A stretch of DNA of 7,578 nt from Actinomycetota bacterium. Its GTDB lineage: Bacteria; Actinomycetota; Acidimicrobiia; Acidimicrobiales; BP-101. The DNA is taken from NCBI GenBank assembly GCA_030838265.1, contig JAUTXA010000186.1, positions 1 through 7,578 on the forward strand. Reading direction: 5' to 3'. Of this stretch, positions 1 through 5,607 are shown in pieces (within the stretch, counting starts at the first letter, position 1; each line of letters opens with the position of its first letter). Both the position numbers and the translations under genes were made by a program. The notes beneath the pieces were generated by a model. It saw nothing but the letters and a program-made list of their open reading frames with translations. It made no database searches and was not told the DNA's origin.

Positions 1-351
1 CCGACGGAGTTCGCCCGTCCCTGGCTGAACGAGATCGGTGCCCTCACCGCCGTGGGCCTGGCCACGGCCGAGGCCGGCACCCGGGTGTGGGTCGGGGGGG
101 TGGTGACCCACCGGCAGCGCCCGGCGACCGCGGGCGGGACCATGTTCATCAACCTCGAGGACGAGACCGGCCTGGTCAACGTGGTGTGCTCGAAGGGGGT
201 GTGGACCCGCTACCGCCGGGTGGCCCGGTCGGCCCCCGCCCTGCTCATCAGGGGGAAGCTCGAGCGGTCGGAGGGTGTGATCAACGTGATCGCCGACAAG
301 ATCGAGGCCCTCTCGCTCGCCATCCCCACCAAGTCCCGCGACTTCCGCTGA
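1..351 (+). CDS. dnaE2: Error-prone DNA polymerase DnaE2 (ImuC), C-terminal part; 5' end outside window
   Basis: The frame is open from base 1 to the TGA at 349-351 and gives 116 residues with no start in the window. They match the C-terminal OB-fold of the DnaE2/ImuC family: VWVGGVVTHRQRPATAGGTM, then FINLEDETGLVNVVCSKGVW, then an RYRRVAR...ALLIRGKLE strand pair, and the terminal SRDFR typical of this family. The segment 'THRQRP.TAGG..F..LEDETG' separates DnaE2 from the replicative DnaE1. In the family this alpha subunit carries out translesion synthesis with ImuA' and ImuB and is induced by DNA damage through LexA. The catalytic PHP and palm domains, the promoter and any LexA box lie upstream of the window, so activity and regulation cannot be judged here. 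A G/C hairpin follows the stop directly. Confidence 0.92.
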   Translation, partial: PTEFARPWLNEIGALTAVGLATAEAGTRVWVGGVVTHRQRPATAGGTMFINLEDETGLVNVVCSKGVWTRYRRVARSAPALLIRGKLERSEGVINVIADKIEALSLAIPTKSRDFR

Positions 352-356
352 CCCCA

Positions 357-372
357 GGGGGGTTCGCCCCCC
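357..372 (+). terminator. G6-TTCG-C6 hairpin after dnaE2
   Basis: Five bases after the dnaE2 stop, GGGGGG (357-362) pairs perfectly with CCCCCC (367-372) around a TTCG tetraloop. No T-run follows; the downstream sequence is C/T-rich. This fits the U-poor terminators common in high-GC actinobacteria, or a 3'-end stabilising hairpin. The structure is seen directly; the terminator role is inferred. Confidence 0.6.
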
Positions 373-408
373 GCCGCCCCTCTCTCCCTGCGCAGGTTGG
401 CGTGCCCA

Positions 409-440
409 TTGTCATCGAATCGATATCGATTCGGCGACAA
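409..440. repeat. 32-base near-perfect inverted repeat of unknown function
   Basis: The core CGAATCGATATCGATTCG (416-433) is a perfect 18-base palindrome. It is flanked by TTGTC (409-413) and its complement GACAA (436-440), with two mismatched positions per side, so 14 of 16 base pairs match. The core is much richer in A/T than its surroundings. It lies between two convergent genes, each of which already has its own hairpin at its stop codon, so it is not needed as a terminator for either. It has no T-run and does not match the dif or parS sequences I know. It could be a protein-binding site, a cruciform-forming element, a dispersed palindromic repeat, or a second bidirectional terminator. 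Confidence 0.75.
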
Positions 441-482
441 AGGGCGCGTTTGCGGTCGAGGGTGTGCTTGGAGGCAGCGGCA

Positions 483-502
483 AACCTGGCAGATGCCAGG
501 TT
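483..502 (-). terminator. Hairpin abutting the stop codon of the lipoprotein gene
   Basis: AACCTGGC (483-490) and GCCAGGTT (495-502) form a perfect 8-bp stem with a 4-base loop. Read on the minus strand, the stem begins at the base after the TAG stop (503-505), and its 3' arm ends in TT followed by TG, giving a short run of three T. This is a good candidate for the intrinsic terminator of the lipoprotein gene. The structure is seen; the function is inferred. Confidence 0.65.
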
Positions 503-1048
503 CTAGGAGACGAAGTCGGCGGTGGTGACGGCGCCGGAGGCGACGGTCACCTCGGCGATCTGCTCGCTGGCCGGGCGCTTGGTGATGCAGCTGCCGCCCT
601 CGTCGCAGACCGGGGTCGAGTCCCCGTGGTCCGACATCGTCACCCGGTACTGGCCGGGCGAGACGCCGACGAAGCGATAGGTGCCGTCCGATGACGTCGT
701 CGTCTGACCGAGGGGGCCGGCCCCCGTGCTCAAGGTGGCGGTGGCTCCGGCGATGGGCTGGCCACCGGCGACGAGGCGGCCGGCGATCGAGCCGGGCGCG
801 GCAGTGGTCGGCGACGTGGCCGTCTTGGCGGGCCGACGGGCAATCGACGTCGTCGTCACCGACCGGGGGACGGACGTGGTCGGCGAGGTGGCGGGCGTCG
901 GCGCCGACGTGGTCGTCACCTCGGGACGGGTGTACTGGACCCCGAGCACCTCGGTCTTGGTCTTGGGCGACCCACAGCCGGCGACCATGCCGGCCGCCGC
1001 CGTGACCATTGTGGCCACTGTGACCAAAGTGCGAAAAGAACGACTCAT
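503..1048 (-). CDS. Secreted lipoprotein with a carboxypeptidase-regulatory-like beta-sandwich domain
   Basis: The protein has 181 residues. MSRSFR is followed by a hydrophobic stretch (7-22) and the lipobox VAGC with Cys25, so a type II signal peptide and membrane anchoring are predicted. Residues about 43-85 are a Thr/Ser/Pro-rich spacer ('VTTTSAPTPATSPTTSV'). Residues about 86-181 resemble a carboxypeptidase-regulatory/transthyretin-like fold: 'GSIAGRLVAGGQPIAGATATL', then 'TSSDGTYRFVGVSPGQYRV', the usual S-D-G-x-Y-x-F-x-x-V-x-P-G-x-Y pattern. Cys148 and Cys154 could form a disulfide. The ATG at 1048 was chosen over upstream in-frame starts (the frame opens as far as 1237) because it places the signal peptide at the N terminus and avoids the opposing gene at 1134. 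A stalk plus beta-sandwich suggests binding or structural work at the cell surface; no ligand can be named. Confidence 0.85.
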   Translation of the reverse strand: MSRSFRTLVTVATMVTAAAGMVAGCGSPKTKTEVLGVQYTRPEVTTTSAPTPATSPTTSVPRSVTTTSIARRPAKTATSPTTAAPGSIAGRLVAGGQPIAGATATLSTGAGPLGQTTTSSDGTYRFVGVSPGQYRVTMSDHGDSTPVCDEGGSCITKRPASEQIAEVTVASGAVTTADFVS

Positions 1049-1057
1049 CGACCACTC

Positions 1058-1063
1058 AGGGTA
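1058..1063 (-). promoter_or_regulatory. Candidate -10 box (TACCCT) for the lipoprotein gene
   Basis: On the minus strand TACCCT fits TANNNT and ends 9 bases before the ATG at 1048, so transcription would start within a few bases of the start codon. There is no clear Shine-Dalgarno sequence, which fits a nearly leaderless message. No good -35 match is present. TANNNT is a weak consensus, so chance occurrence is possible. Confidence 0.35.
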
Positions 1064-1091
1064 GCGACTTGAGCCCGGACCGCCGCAATGA

Positions 1092-1120
1092 GTCGTACGA
1101 CCTATGTCGAGCGACGTCGA
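1092..1120. promoter_or_regulatory. Two palindromes in the divergent promoter region (possible operator)
   Basis: In the 85-base gap between the divergent starts at 1048 and 1134 there is a perfect 10-base palindrome GTCGTACGAC (1092-1101) and a perfect 8-base palindrome CGACGTCG (1112-1119), with centres 19 bases apart. GTCGA is also directly repeated ten bases apart (1106-1110 and 1116-1120), about one helical turn. The site lies just upstream of the candidate -10 box of the oxidoreductase gene, where a regulator could act. Short CG-rich palindromes are common at this GC content, so the operator role is only a suggestion. Confidence 0.35.
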
Positions 1121-1121
1121 A

Positions 1122-1127
1122 TAGGGT
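1122..1127 (+). promoter_or_regulatory. Candidate -10 box (TAGGGT) for the oxidoreductase gene, leaderless
   Basis: TAGGGT fits TANNNT and ends 6 bases before the ATG at 1134, which would place the transcription start at or next to the start codon. The absence of any Shine-Dalgarno sequence upstream of that ATG agrees with a leaderless transcript, common in actinobacteria. No clear -35 element is seen. Confidence 0.42.
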
Positions 1128-1133
1128 CCGGCC

Positions 1134-1898
1134 ATGGCTCGATGCAAGGTCGGCGTACAGCTCCACCCCCAGGCCACGACGATCGGCGACCTTCGCGAGG
1201 CCTGGCAGGCGGCCGACGCCATGGGCGTCGACAGCATCTGGGTCTGGGACCACTTCTATCCCCTGTACGGCGACCCCGACGCCGCCCACTTCGAGGGCTG
1301 GTCCCTGCTGGCGGCGATGGCTGTCGACACGACCAACGCCAAGTTCGGCGCCCTCGTCACGTGCAACAGCTACCGCAACCCCGAGCTGCTGGCCGACATG
1401 GCTCGCACCGTCGACCAGCTCAGCGGCGGCCGCCTCTACCTGGGGATCGGCTCGGGCTGGTTCGAGCGCGACTACAAGGAGTACGGCTACGAGTTCGGAA
1501 CCGCTCCCGGCCGGCTCAAGGCCCTCGGCGAGGCCCTGCCCCGCATCAAGGCGCGGCTGGCCAAGCTGAACCCTGGGCCAGCCGGCGATCTCCCCATCCT
1601 CATCGGTGGCGGGGGAGAGAAGGTCACGCTGCGACTCGTGGCCGAGCACGCCCAGGCCTGGAACGGCTTCGGCCCGCCCGAGGGCTTCAAGCACAAGTGC
1701 GAGGTGCTTGACACCTGGTGCGCCAAGGTGGGCCGCGACCCGAGTGAGATCGAGCGCACCGTCGGCATCCGCCCCGGTGAGTCAGAGGAGGAGCTGCAGG
1801 CCTACCTCGACGCCGGCGCCACTCATCTCATCGTCATGACCGGCCACCCCTACGACCTCGACCCGGTCCAGCGCATCATGGACTGGGCCCGCTCGTAG
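1134..1898 (+). CDS. LLM-class (luciferase-like) F420-dependent oxidoreductase
   Basis: The protein has 254 residues and the features of the bacterial luciferase-like TIM-barrel superfamily: the N-terminal strand KVGVQLHPQ (5-13), helix 'LREAWQAADAMGVDSIWVWDHFYP' (about 20-43), 'LAAMAVDTTNAKFGALVTCN' (59-78), the signature 'RNPELLADMARTVDQLSGGRL' (81-101), then 'LGIGSGWFERDYKEYG' (103-118) and the cofactor-phosphate strand 'LPILIGGGGEKVTLRLVAEHA' (153-173). The 'GxGxGWxxxEYxxYG' pattern and the host type favour coenzyme F420 over FMN. It is shorter than the usual 280-350 residues and resembles the MSMEG_2906-like group of F420 enzymes (tentative). The substrate is unknown; such enzymes move hydride to or from ketones, imines, enoates or alcohols in the cytosol. 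The ATG at 1134 directly precedes the conserved first strand. A small membrane-protein gene follows 8 bases after the stop. Confidence 0.9.
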   Translation: MARCKVGVQLHPQATTIGDLREAWQAADAMGVDSIWVWDHFYPLYGDPDAAHFEGWSLLAAMAVDTTNAKFGALVTCNSYRNPELLADMARTVDQLSGGRLYLGIGSGWFERDYKEYGYEFGTAPGRLKALGEALPRIKARLAKLNPGPAGDLPILIGGGGEKVTLRLVAEHAQAWNGFGPPEGFKHKCEVLDTWCAKVGRDPSEIERTVGIRPGESEEELQAYLDAGATHLIVMTGHPYDLDPVQRIMDWARS

Positions 1899-1906
1899 GC
1901 CTGCAA

Positions 1907-2203
1907 ATGAAGACGGCCATCGCCGTGGTCGTCACCGTCGCGACACCTGCCGTGGTCGCGGCGATGTATCGACGGCGAGAATTAGCCATCGTCGTGGGAT
2001 TTGTGGCGGGGTGGACGCTGATCGCTGGCTCCACGATGTACGCGTGGGTTCGCTACGACCTGCAGTCCTTTCCTTGGCCTCGGCCCGATCACCTCGTTGG
2101 AATGCTCGGCGCCAGCATCTTGGCTCTTACTGCGATCTACTCGAGTTATCGAGATCGAAAACGGGAGCCGTCCCCGGGGCCGCCGCCGACGCGCTGGAAG
2201 TGA
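1907..2203 (+). CDS. Small three-helix membrane protein, unknown function
   Basis: This 98-residue protein starts 8 bases after the oxidoreductase stop. Three hydrophobic segments are visible: about 3-20, 26-48 and 63-80. A YRRRE loop lies between the first two and a basic, proline-rich tail (RDRKREPSPGPPPTRWK) follows the third, so the positive-inside rule puts both on the cytoplasmic side. No family is recognised. The third codon positions are less GC-biased than in the neighbours, and Leu26 is TTA (1982-1984), a rare codon in high-GC actinobacteria. This fits a fast-evolving or transferred gene. Against it are the lack of a Shine-Dalgarno sequence and the absence of a known homologue. In its favour are the coherent alternation of helices and charged loops and its position in a likely two-gene operon. 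Confidence 0.6.
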   Translation: MKTAIAVVVTVATPAVVAAMYRRRELAIVVGFVAGWTLIAGSTMYAWVRYDLQSFPWPRPDHLVGMLGASILALTAIYSSYRDRKREPSPGPPPTRWK

Positions 2204-2217
2204 CCTACGGAACACCT

Positions 2218-2235
2218 GATGAACGGCCGGTCATC
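2218..2235. terminator. Dyad between convergent genes, candidate bidirectional terminator
   Basis: GATGA-A-CGGCCG-G-TCATC is an 18-base inverted repeat with one mismatched pair. It sits in the 34-base gap between the stop of the small membrane-protein gene (2203) and the stop of the asparaginase gene (2238), so it is transcribed at the 3' end of both. No T-run flanks it. The hairpin is modest because part of the central CGGCCG must form the loop. Confidence 0.4.
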
Positions 2236-2237
2236 GC

Positions 2238-3155
2238 TCAGACCGGCACGACGGTGCGCGGCGCCACTTCGTAGGACGACATGCCGTCGCCCCGCCAGAC
2301 ATAGGTGGCCCCCGACGAGCGGGTCGTCACCCCGTGGTGCCCGCCGCCGGCGTCGACGGCGACGAGGTGCATGAGGACGTCGGCCGAGGGGATACCGAGC
2401 GTCGCCAGGTCGTGCATGGCCGCGGCGCAAGCGCCAACCAACGAGGCGCCGGCCGCCAGCGACGCCACGACCGATCGAGCAGTCAAGGCCCGCAGTGACA
2501 GTTCGCCCCATCCCGTACAGGCCGCCGCTCCATAGCGGTCGTCGCAGTAGTTGCCGGCACCGATGACGGGGGAGTCGCCCAACCGGCCCGGGTACTTCCA
2601 TGCCCACCCACTGGTCGACACGGCCGAGGCCAGGTGTCCGGCGCCGTCCTGGGCGATGAAGTTGACGGTGCCCGCGGCCCGCTCCGGGTCGGTGGCAAGG
2701 GAAGCCACCCGACTCAGCATCACATCGGCCGTCGTGCCCTCACCCGCAAGGGTGCCGGCCAGACCGGCCTCCCACGTGGCGCGGGCCGCGTCGGTCAGAA
2801 GGTCCTCGGCCACCAAGCCGATCTCGGCCGCCAACCGGGCCGCCCCTTCGCCGGCCACGAGGACGTGCGGCAGACGCTCCATCACGGCCCGGGCCACGGT
2901 GATGGCGGCCCGGTAGCCCCGCAAGCCCCCGACGGTACCGGCCCGGCGGGTGGCGCCCTCCATGATCGAAGCGTCGAGCTCGACCTCGCCCAGCAGGTTC
3001 GGATAGCCGCCGTAGCCGACGGTGTGGTCCAGCGGGTTGTCCTCGACCAGCCGCGTCCCCGCCTCGACGGCATCGAGGGCCGAGCCCCCACCGGCCAGCA
3101 CCTCCCAGGCCGCGTCGATGCCAACGTCGCCGTTGGCGCTGGCAACGACGATCAC
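2238..3155 (-). CDS. N4-(beta-N-acetylglucosaminyl)-L-asparaginase / isoaspartyl peptidase-type Ntn-hydrolase
   Basis: The 305-residue product belongs to the plant-type asparaginase (T2) family. The N-terminal half shows 'AWEVLAGGGSALDAVEAG' (16-33), 'VGYGGYPNLLGEVELDASI' (46-64) and 'RRAGTVGGLRGYR' (70-82). The nucleophile is predicted as Thr163 in AGTVNF; autocleavage between Gly162 and Thr163 would give a 162-residue alpha and a 143-residue beta chain. Gly before Thr is as in bacterial isoaspartyl peptidases, unlike the Asp-Thr of human aspartylglucosaminidase. The substrate-anchoring 'GRLGDSPVIGAG' (Arg191, Asp194) and 'ACTGWGE' (Thr214, Gly215) are present. The likely reaction is hydrolysis of a side-chain amide (asparagine, GlcNAc-asparagine or beta-aspartyl peptide); which one cannot be told. 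The GTG start at 3155 overlaps the TGA of the upstream VOC gene (GTGA), implying translational coupling; longer starts would run far back into that gene. Confidence 0.9.
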   Translation of the reverse strand: MIVVASANGDVGIDAAWEVLAGGGSALDAVEAGTRLVEDNPLDHTVGYGGYPNLLGEVELDASIMEGATRRAGTVGGLRGYRAAITVARAVMERLPHVLVAGEGAARLAAEIGLVAEDLLTDAARATWEAGLAGTLAGEGTTADVMLSRVASLATDPERAAGTVNFIAQDGAGHLASAVSTSGWAWKYPGRLGDSPVIGAGNYCDDRYGAAACTGWGELSLRALTARSVVASLAAGASLVGACAAAMHDLATLGIPSADVLMHLVAVDAGGGHHGVTTRSSGATYVWRGDGMSSYEVAPRTVVPV

Positions 3156-3589
3156 GAAGTGGGAAGCGTCTCGACGCCCTGACCCACCATCACGAAGTAG
3201 CCGTTGGGGTCGGCGATGCCGATCTCGCGCATGCCGTGGGCGAAGTTCTCCGGCCCGAAGGCGATGGTGCCGCCCGCTGCCGTCACATCCTTGGCAAAGG
3301 TGTCGACGTCGTCGGAGTAGAGGTAGATCGACCCGGTGAGCGCCGGCTCGTGCTCGGCGGGATGGGGATGGGATTCGTCGTGGCCCCCCTCGGCCTCTTC
3401 CTCGTGGGTGTGCATGGTGGTGAACATGACGTCGACGTCGTCGCGCGTCACGTTGCACCACGTCGGGTTGTCGGCGTCGTGGCCCCAGGTCCCCGTGACG
3501 GTGAAGCCGAGAACGTCGGTCCAGAACCGCATGGTGGCCTGCAGGTCGAGGGTCTCGAGCATGGGTCGAAGGCTGGTCAGGCGAGGCAT
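3152..3589 (-). CDS. VOC (glyoxalase/bleomycin-resistance-fold) protein with His/Glu-rich loop
   Basis: The 145-residue protein has the two-module VOC fold. Module 1 is 'SLRPMLETLDLQATMRFWTDVLGFTV' (6-31) through 'VDVMFTT' (52-58). Module 2 is 'LTGSIYLYSDDVDTFAKDVTAAG' (84-106) followed by 'HGMREIGIADPNGYFVMVGQ' (118-137), the classical end strand, with Glu122 at the usual metal-ligand position. Between the modules, residues 60-81 form a loop with six His (60, 62, 70, 74, 76, 80) and many Glu/Asp, unusually rich for the family and a possible metal-binding insert. VOC proteins include dioxygenases, isomerases, lyases and drug-binding proteins, so the reaction is unknown. It begins 10 bases after the CPBP-like gene ends and overlaps the asparaginase start, so it is the middle gene of an operon. 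There is no Shine-Dalgarno sequence; the ATG at 3589 was chosen because it directly precedes the first VOC strand. Confidence 0.88.
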   Translation of the reverse strand: MPRLTSLRPMLETLDLQATMRFWTDVLGFTVTGTWGHDADNPTWCNVTRDDVDVMFTTMHTHEEEAEGGHDESHPHPAEHEPALTGSIYLYSDDVDTFAKDVTAAGGTIAFGPENFAHGMREIGIADPNGYFVMVGQGVETLPTS

Positions 3590-3599
3590 GGCGCGCAGA

Positions 3600-4253
3600 T
3601 TAGGCCCAGCCGGTGAGGAACAGCACGGCCACCAGGCCGACCACTTCGATGTCATAGGCCAGGTGCAGCCGGGTGCTCTCGAGCACCCCCCGGTTCGGGC
3701 TCCCACCCTTGCGATACCAGCGCAGGTAGTAGGCGGTGAAGGCCCATCCACCGACGGCGAGGGCGAGGGCGGCGGCAATGGGGATGCCGGCGATGAGGTG
3801 GAGCAGCCCGAACTGCAGCCCTCGCAGGAAGCGCCGGCCGTTCGACCACCCCTCAGCCCCGAGGCGGAAGCCGATCTCCTCGCGCTCGACCAGCAGGGGC
3901 AGGGCGGGGACGAGCAACACGATGAACACGGCGGGCACGAGCCACTCGAGCACCGTGTTCTGCGTGGCCGACGTCGAGCCGAAGATGATGTTCCCGTTGC
4001 CGCCCAGTGCCGTCCACCAACCCCACCGCAGCGGCGGGATCAGCCAGAGCAGGCCGATAGCCACCGCCACCCCGAGCAACACGACCGGCGCCAGCACGAA
4101 GTGGGCAACCCGCAGGCCTCGCACGATCTCCAACATCCGCCGTCGGGCATCGGACGACGCGCTGCGGCGCAGGCCGCGCACCAGTGACGCCCCTACGTAG
4201 AGGAAGACGACGGCGGTGAGGAGGTCGGTCAGCATGGCTGCAAGTCGACGCAT
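3600..4253 (-). CDS. CPBP/Rce1-like intramembrane protease homologue
   Basis: The 217-residue, strongly hydrophobic protein has about six membrane segments (near 9-25, 50-72, 100-121, 146-164, 166-179 and 203-216). The three CPBP (ABI/Rce1-type) motifs can be read in order and at usual spacing: EExxxR (Glu125, Glu126, Arg130 in EREEIGFR), FxxxH (Phe148, His152 in QFGLLHL) and HxxxD/N (His197, Asp201 in LHLAYD). In Rce1 these residues form the glutamate/histidine site that cleaves prenylated proteins. Bacterial members are linked to bacteriocin self-immunity and protein processing, but most are uncharacterised. The assignment rests on motifs, not overall similarity. The start at 4253 is the first ATG; Met7 (4235) is an alternative. 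It is first in the minus-strand operon and divergent from the acyl-CoA dehydrogenase gene across 40 bases. Confidence 0.68.
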   Translation of the reverse strand: MRRLAAMLTDLLTAVVFLYVGASLVRGLRRSASSDARRRMLEIVRGLRVAHFVLAPVVLLGVAVAIGLLWLIPPLRWGWWTALGGNGNIIFGSTSATQNTVLEWLVPAVFIVLLVPALPLLVEREEIGFRLGAEGWSNGRRFLRGLQFGLLHLIAGIPIAAALALAVGGWAFTAYYLRWYRKGGSPNRGVLESTRLHLAYDIEVVGLVAVLFLTGWA

Positions 4254-4258
4254 AGGCT
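4253..4258 (+). promoter_or_regulatory. Candidate -10 box (TAGGCT) for the acyl-CoA dehydrogenase gene
   Basis: TAGGCT fits TANNNT and would start transcription near 4265, leaving a leader of about 29 bases that holds the ribosome-binding site. It overlaps the start codon of the divergent CPBP-like gene, so the two promoters would interfere. An 8-base palindrome ACGGCCGT (4262-4269) lies at the predicted start site. No convincing -35 element is seen. Confidence 0.28.
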
Positions 4259-4278
4259 GACACGGCCGTCACCGCTCC

Positions 4279-4285
4279 GAGGAGG
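4279..4285 (+). promoter_or_regulatory. Strong Shine-Dalgarno sequence (GAGGAGG) for the acyl-CoA dehydrogenase
   Basis: GAGGAGG lies 8 bases before the ATG at 4294. It is the best ribosome-binding site in the window and fixes the start of this gene. Most neighbours lack one, so this gene probably has a true leader and relatively high translation. Confidence 0.85.
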
Positions 4286-4293
4286 CACCTGTC

Positions 4294-5592
4294 ATGGCGT
4301 GGGACTTCAGCACCGAGCCCGAGTTCGAGTCGAAGCTCGAGTGGATGCGCAGCTTCGTGCGGGACGAGATCTTCCCGCTCGAGACGCTCGACCTCTCACA
4401 CGAGAAGTTCCTCGAGGCGGTGCGGCCCTTGCAGCAGCAGGTGAAGGACAAGGAGCTGTGGGCCTCGCACCTTCCGCCCGAGCTCGGTGGCGGCGGCTTC
4501 GGCCAGGTCAAGCTCGGTCTCATGCACGAGATCCTCGGCCAGTCCTCGTTGGCCCCCTTCGTGTTCGGCAACAACGCCCCCGACTCGGGCAACGCCGAGC
4601 TGATCGCGGTGGGGATGGAGTCGAGCGGGCGAGAGGAGCACCGCGAGAAGTGGCTCCAGCCTCTTCTCGACGGCAAGCTGCGCAGTGCCTTCTCGATGAC
4701 CGAGCCCGGCGCCGGCGCCGACCCCACGCTGTTGACGACCCGGGCGGTGCGCGACGGCGACGAGTGGGTCATCAACGGCCACAAGTGGTTCACCTCGAAC
4801 GGGTCGGTGGCCGACTTCCTCTGCGTCATGGTGGTCACGAACCCCGACGTCCATCCCTACCAGGGCAGCTCGATGATCATCGTCCCGACCGACACGCCCG
4901 GCGTCGACATCGTGCGCGACATCCCGACCATGGAGCACCCCGAGCCCCACTTCGGCCGCTACGGCGGTCACTCCGAGATCATCTACCGCGACGTTCGGGT
5001 GCCGTATGAGAACCTCATCGGCAACGAGGGCGAGGGCTTCATCCTGGCCCAGAAGCGTCTGGGTCCCGGCCGCATCCACCACTGCATGCGCTGGCTCGGC
5101 CAGTCGAAGCGGGCCTTCGACATGATGTGCGAGCGAGCCGTGTCGCGCTACACCCACGGCTCCACCTTGGCCGAGAAGCAGACCATCCAGAACTGGGTGG
5201 CCGAGTCGATGGCCGAGATGACGGCGGCCCGCCTCATGACCCTGCAGGCGGCGTGGAAGATGGATCAGGTCGGCCCCGCCGAGGCCCGCGTCGAGATCGC
5301 CCTCATCAAGTTCTACGGCGCGAGCGTCCTCTACAACGTCATCGACCGGGCCATCCAGGTCCACGGCTCGCTCGGCTTCTCCACCGACCTGCCGCTCGAG
5401 CACATGTACCGGGCCGCCCGGGCCGCCCGCATCTACGACGGCCCGGACGAGGTCCACAAGGTCACGGTGGCCCGCAAGATCCTCAAGGAGTACAAGCCCG
5501 TCGACGTCCCGACCGAGCACATCCCGACTCGCCGCGACCAGGCCCGGGCCCGCTTCGCCCACCTCCTCGAGGAGGAGACGGCGAACCTGTAG
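4294..5592 (+). CDS. Acyl-CoA dehydrogenase, ACAD10/11-like
   Basis: The 432-residue flavoprotein has the full acyl-CoA dehydrogenase layout: an N-terminal helical domain (about 1-128), a middle beta domain with 'AFSMTEPGAGADP' (132-144), 'WVINGHKWFTSNG' (156-168) and 'VPYENLIGNEGEGF' (236-249), and a C-terminal helical domain with 'LGPGRIHHCMR' (Arg260), 'AIQVHGSLGFSTDLPLEHMY' (352-371) and 'IYDGPDEVHK' (380-389). 'GRIHHCMR' and 'DGPDEVH' are typical of the ACAD10/11 group. Asp382 occupies the position of the Glu that serves as catalytic base in medium-chain enzymes; Asp is normal in this group. The reaction is FAD-dependent alpha,beta-dehydrogenation of an acyl-CoA, with electrons passed to ETF in the cytosol; chain length and branching are not evident. 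Human ACAD10/11 relatives act on 4-hydroxyacyl-CoAs with an attached kinase domain, absent here. Translation starts after a strong Shine-Dalgarno sequence. Confidence 0.95.
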   Translation: MAWDFSTEPEFESKLEWMRSFVRDEIFPLETLDLSHEKFLEAVRPLQQQVKDKELWASHLPPELGGGGFGQVKLGLMHEILGQSSLAPFVFGNNAPDSGNAELIAVGMESSGREEHREKWLQPLLDGKLRSAFSMTEPGAGADPTLLTTRAVRDGDEWVINGHKWFTSNGSVADFLCVMVVTNPDVHPYQGSSMIIVPTDTPGVDIVRDIPTMEHPEPHFGRYGGHSEIIYRDVRVPYENLIGNEGEGFILAQKRLGPGRIHHCMRWLGQSKRAFDMMCERAVSRYTHGSTLAEKQTIQNWVAESMAEMTAARLMTLQAAWKMDQVGPAEARVEIALIKFYGASVLYNVIDRAIQVHGSLGFSTDLPLEHMYRAARAARIYDGPDEVHKVTVARKILKEYKPVDVPTEHIPTRRDQARARFAHLLEEETANL

Positions 5593-5607
5593 CGGCCCGA
5601 ATTGGGT

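Noticed and set aside
1049..1237. Upstream starts of the lipoprotein frame up to 1237.
   Set aside because: They would bury the signal peptide and lipobox about 60 residues inside the protein and overlap the start of the oxidoreductase gene on the other strand.
3156..3461. N-terminal extension of the asparaginase to upstream starts as far as 3461.
   Set aside because: The extension is Arg/His-rich shadow sequence of the VOC gene. The conserved family N terminus begins at the GTG at 3155, which overlaps the VOC stop codon.
3336..4187. Long plus-strand frame opposite the VOC and CPBP-like genes.
   Set aside because: Its product is low-complexity and His/Gln/Pro/Arg-rich with no domain. The minus-strand frames carry family motifs and hydrophobic segments.
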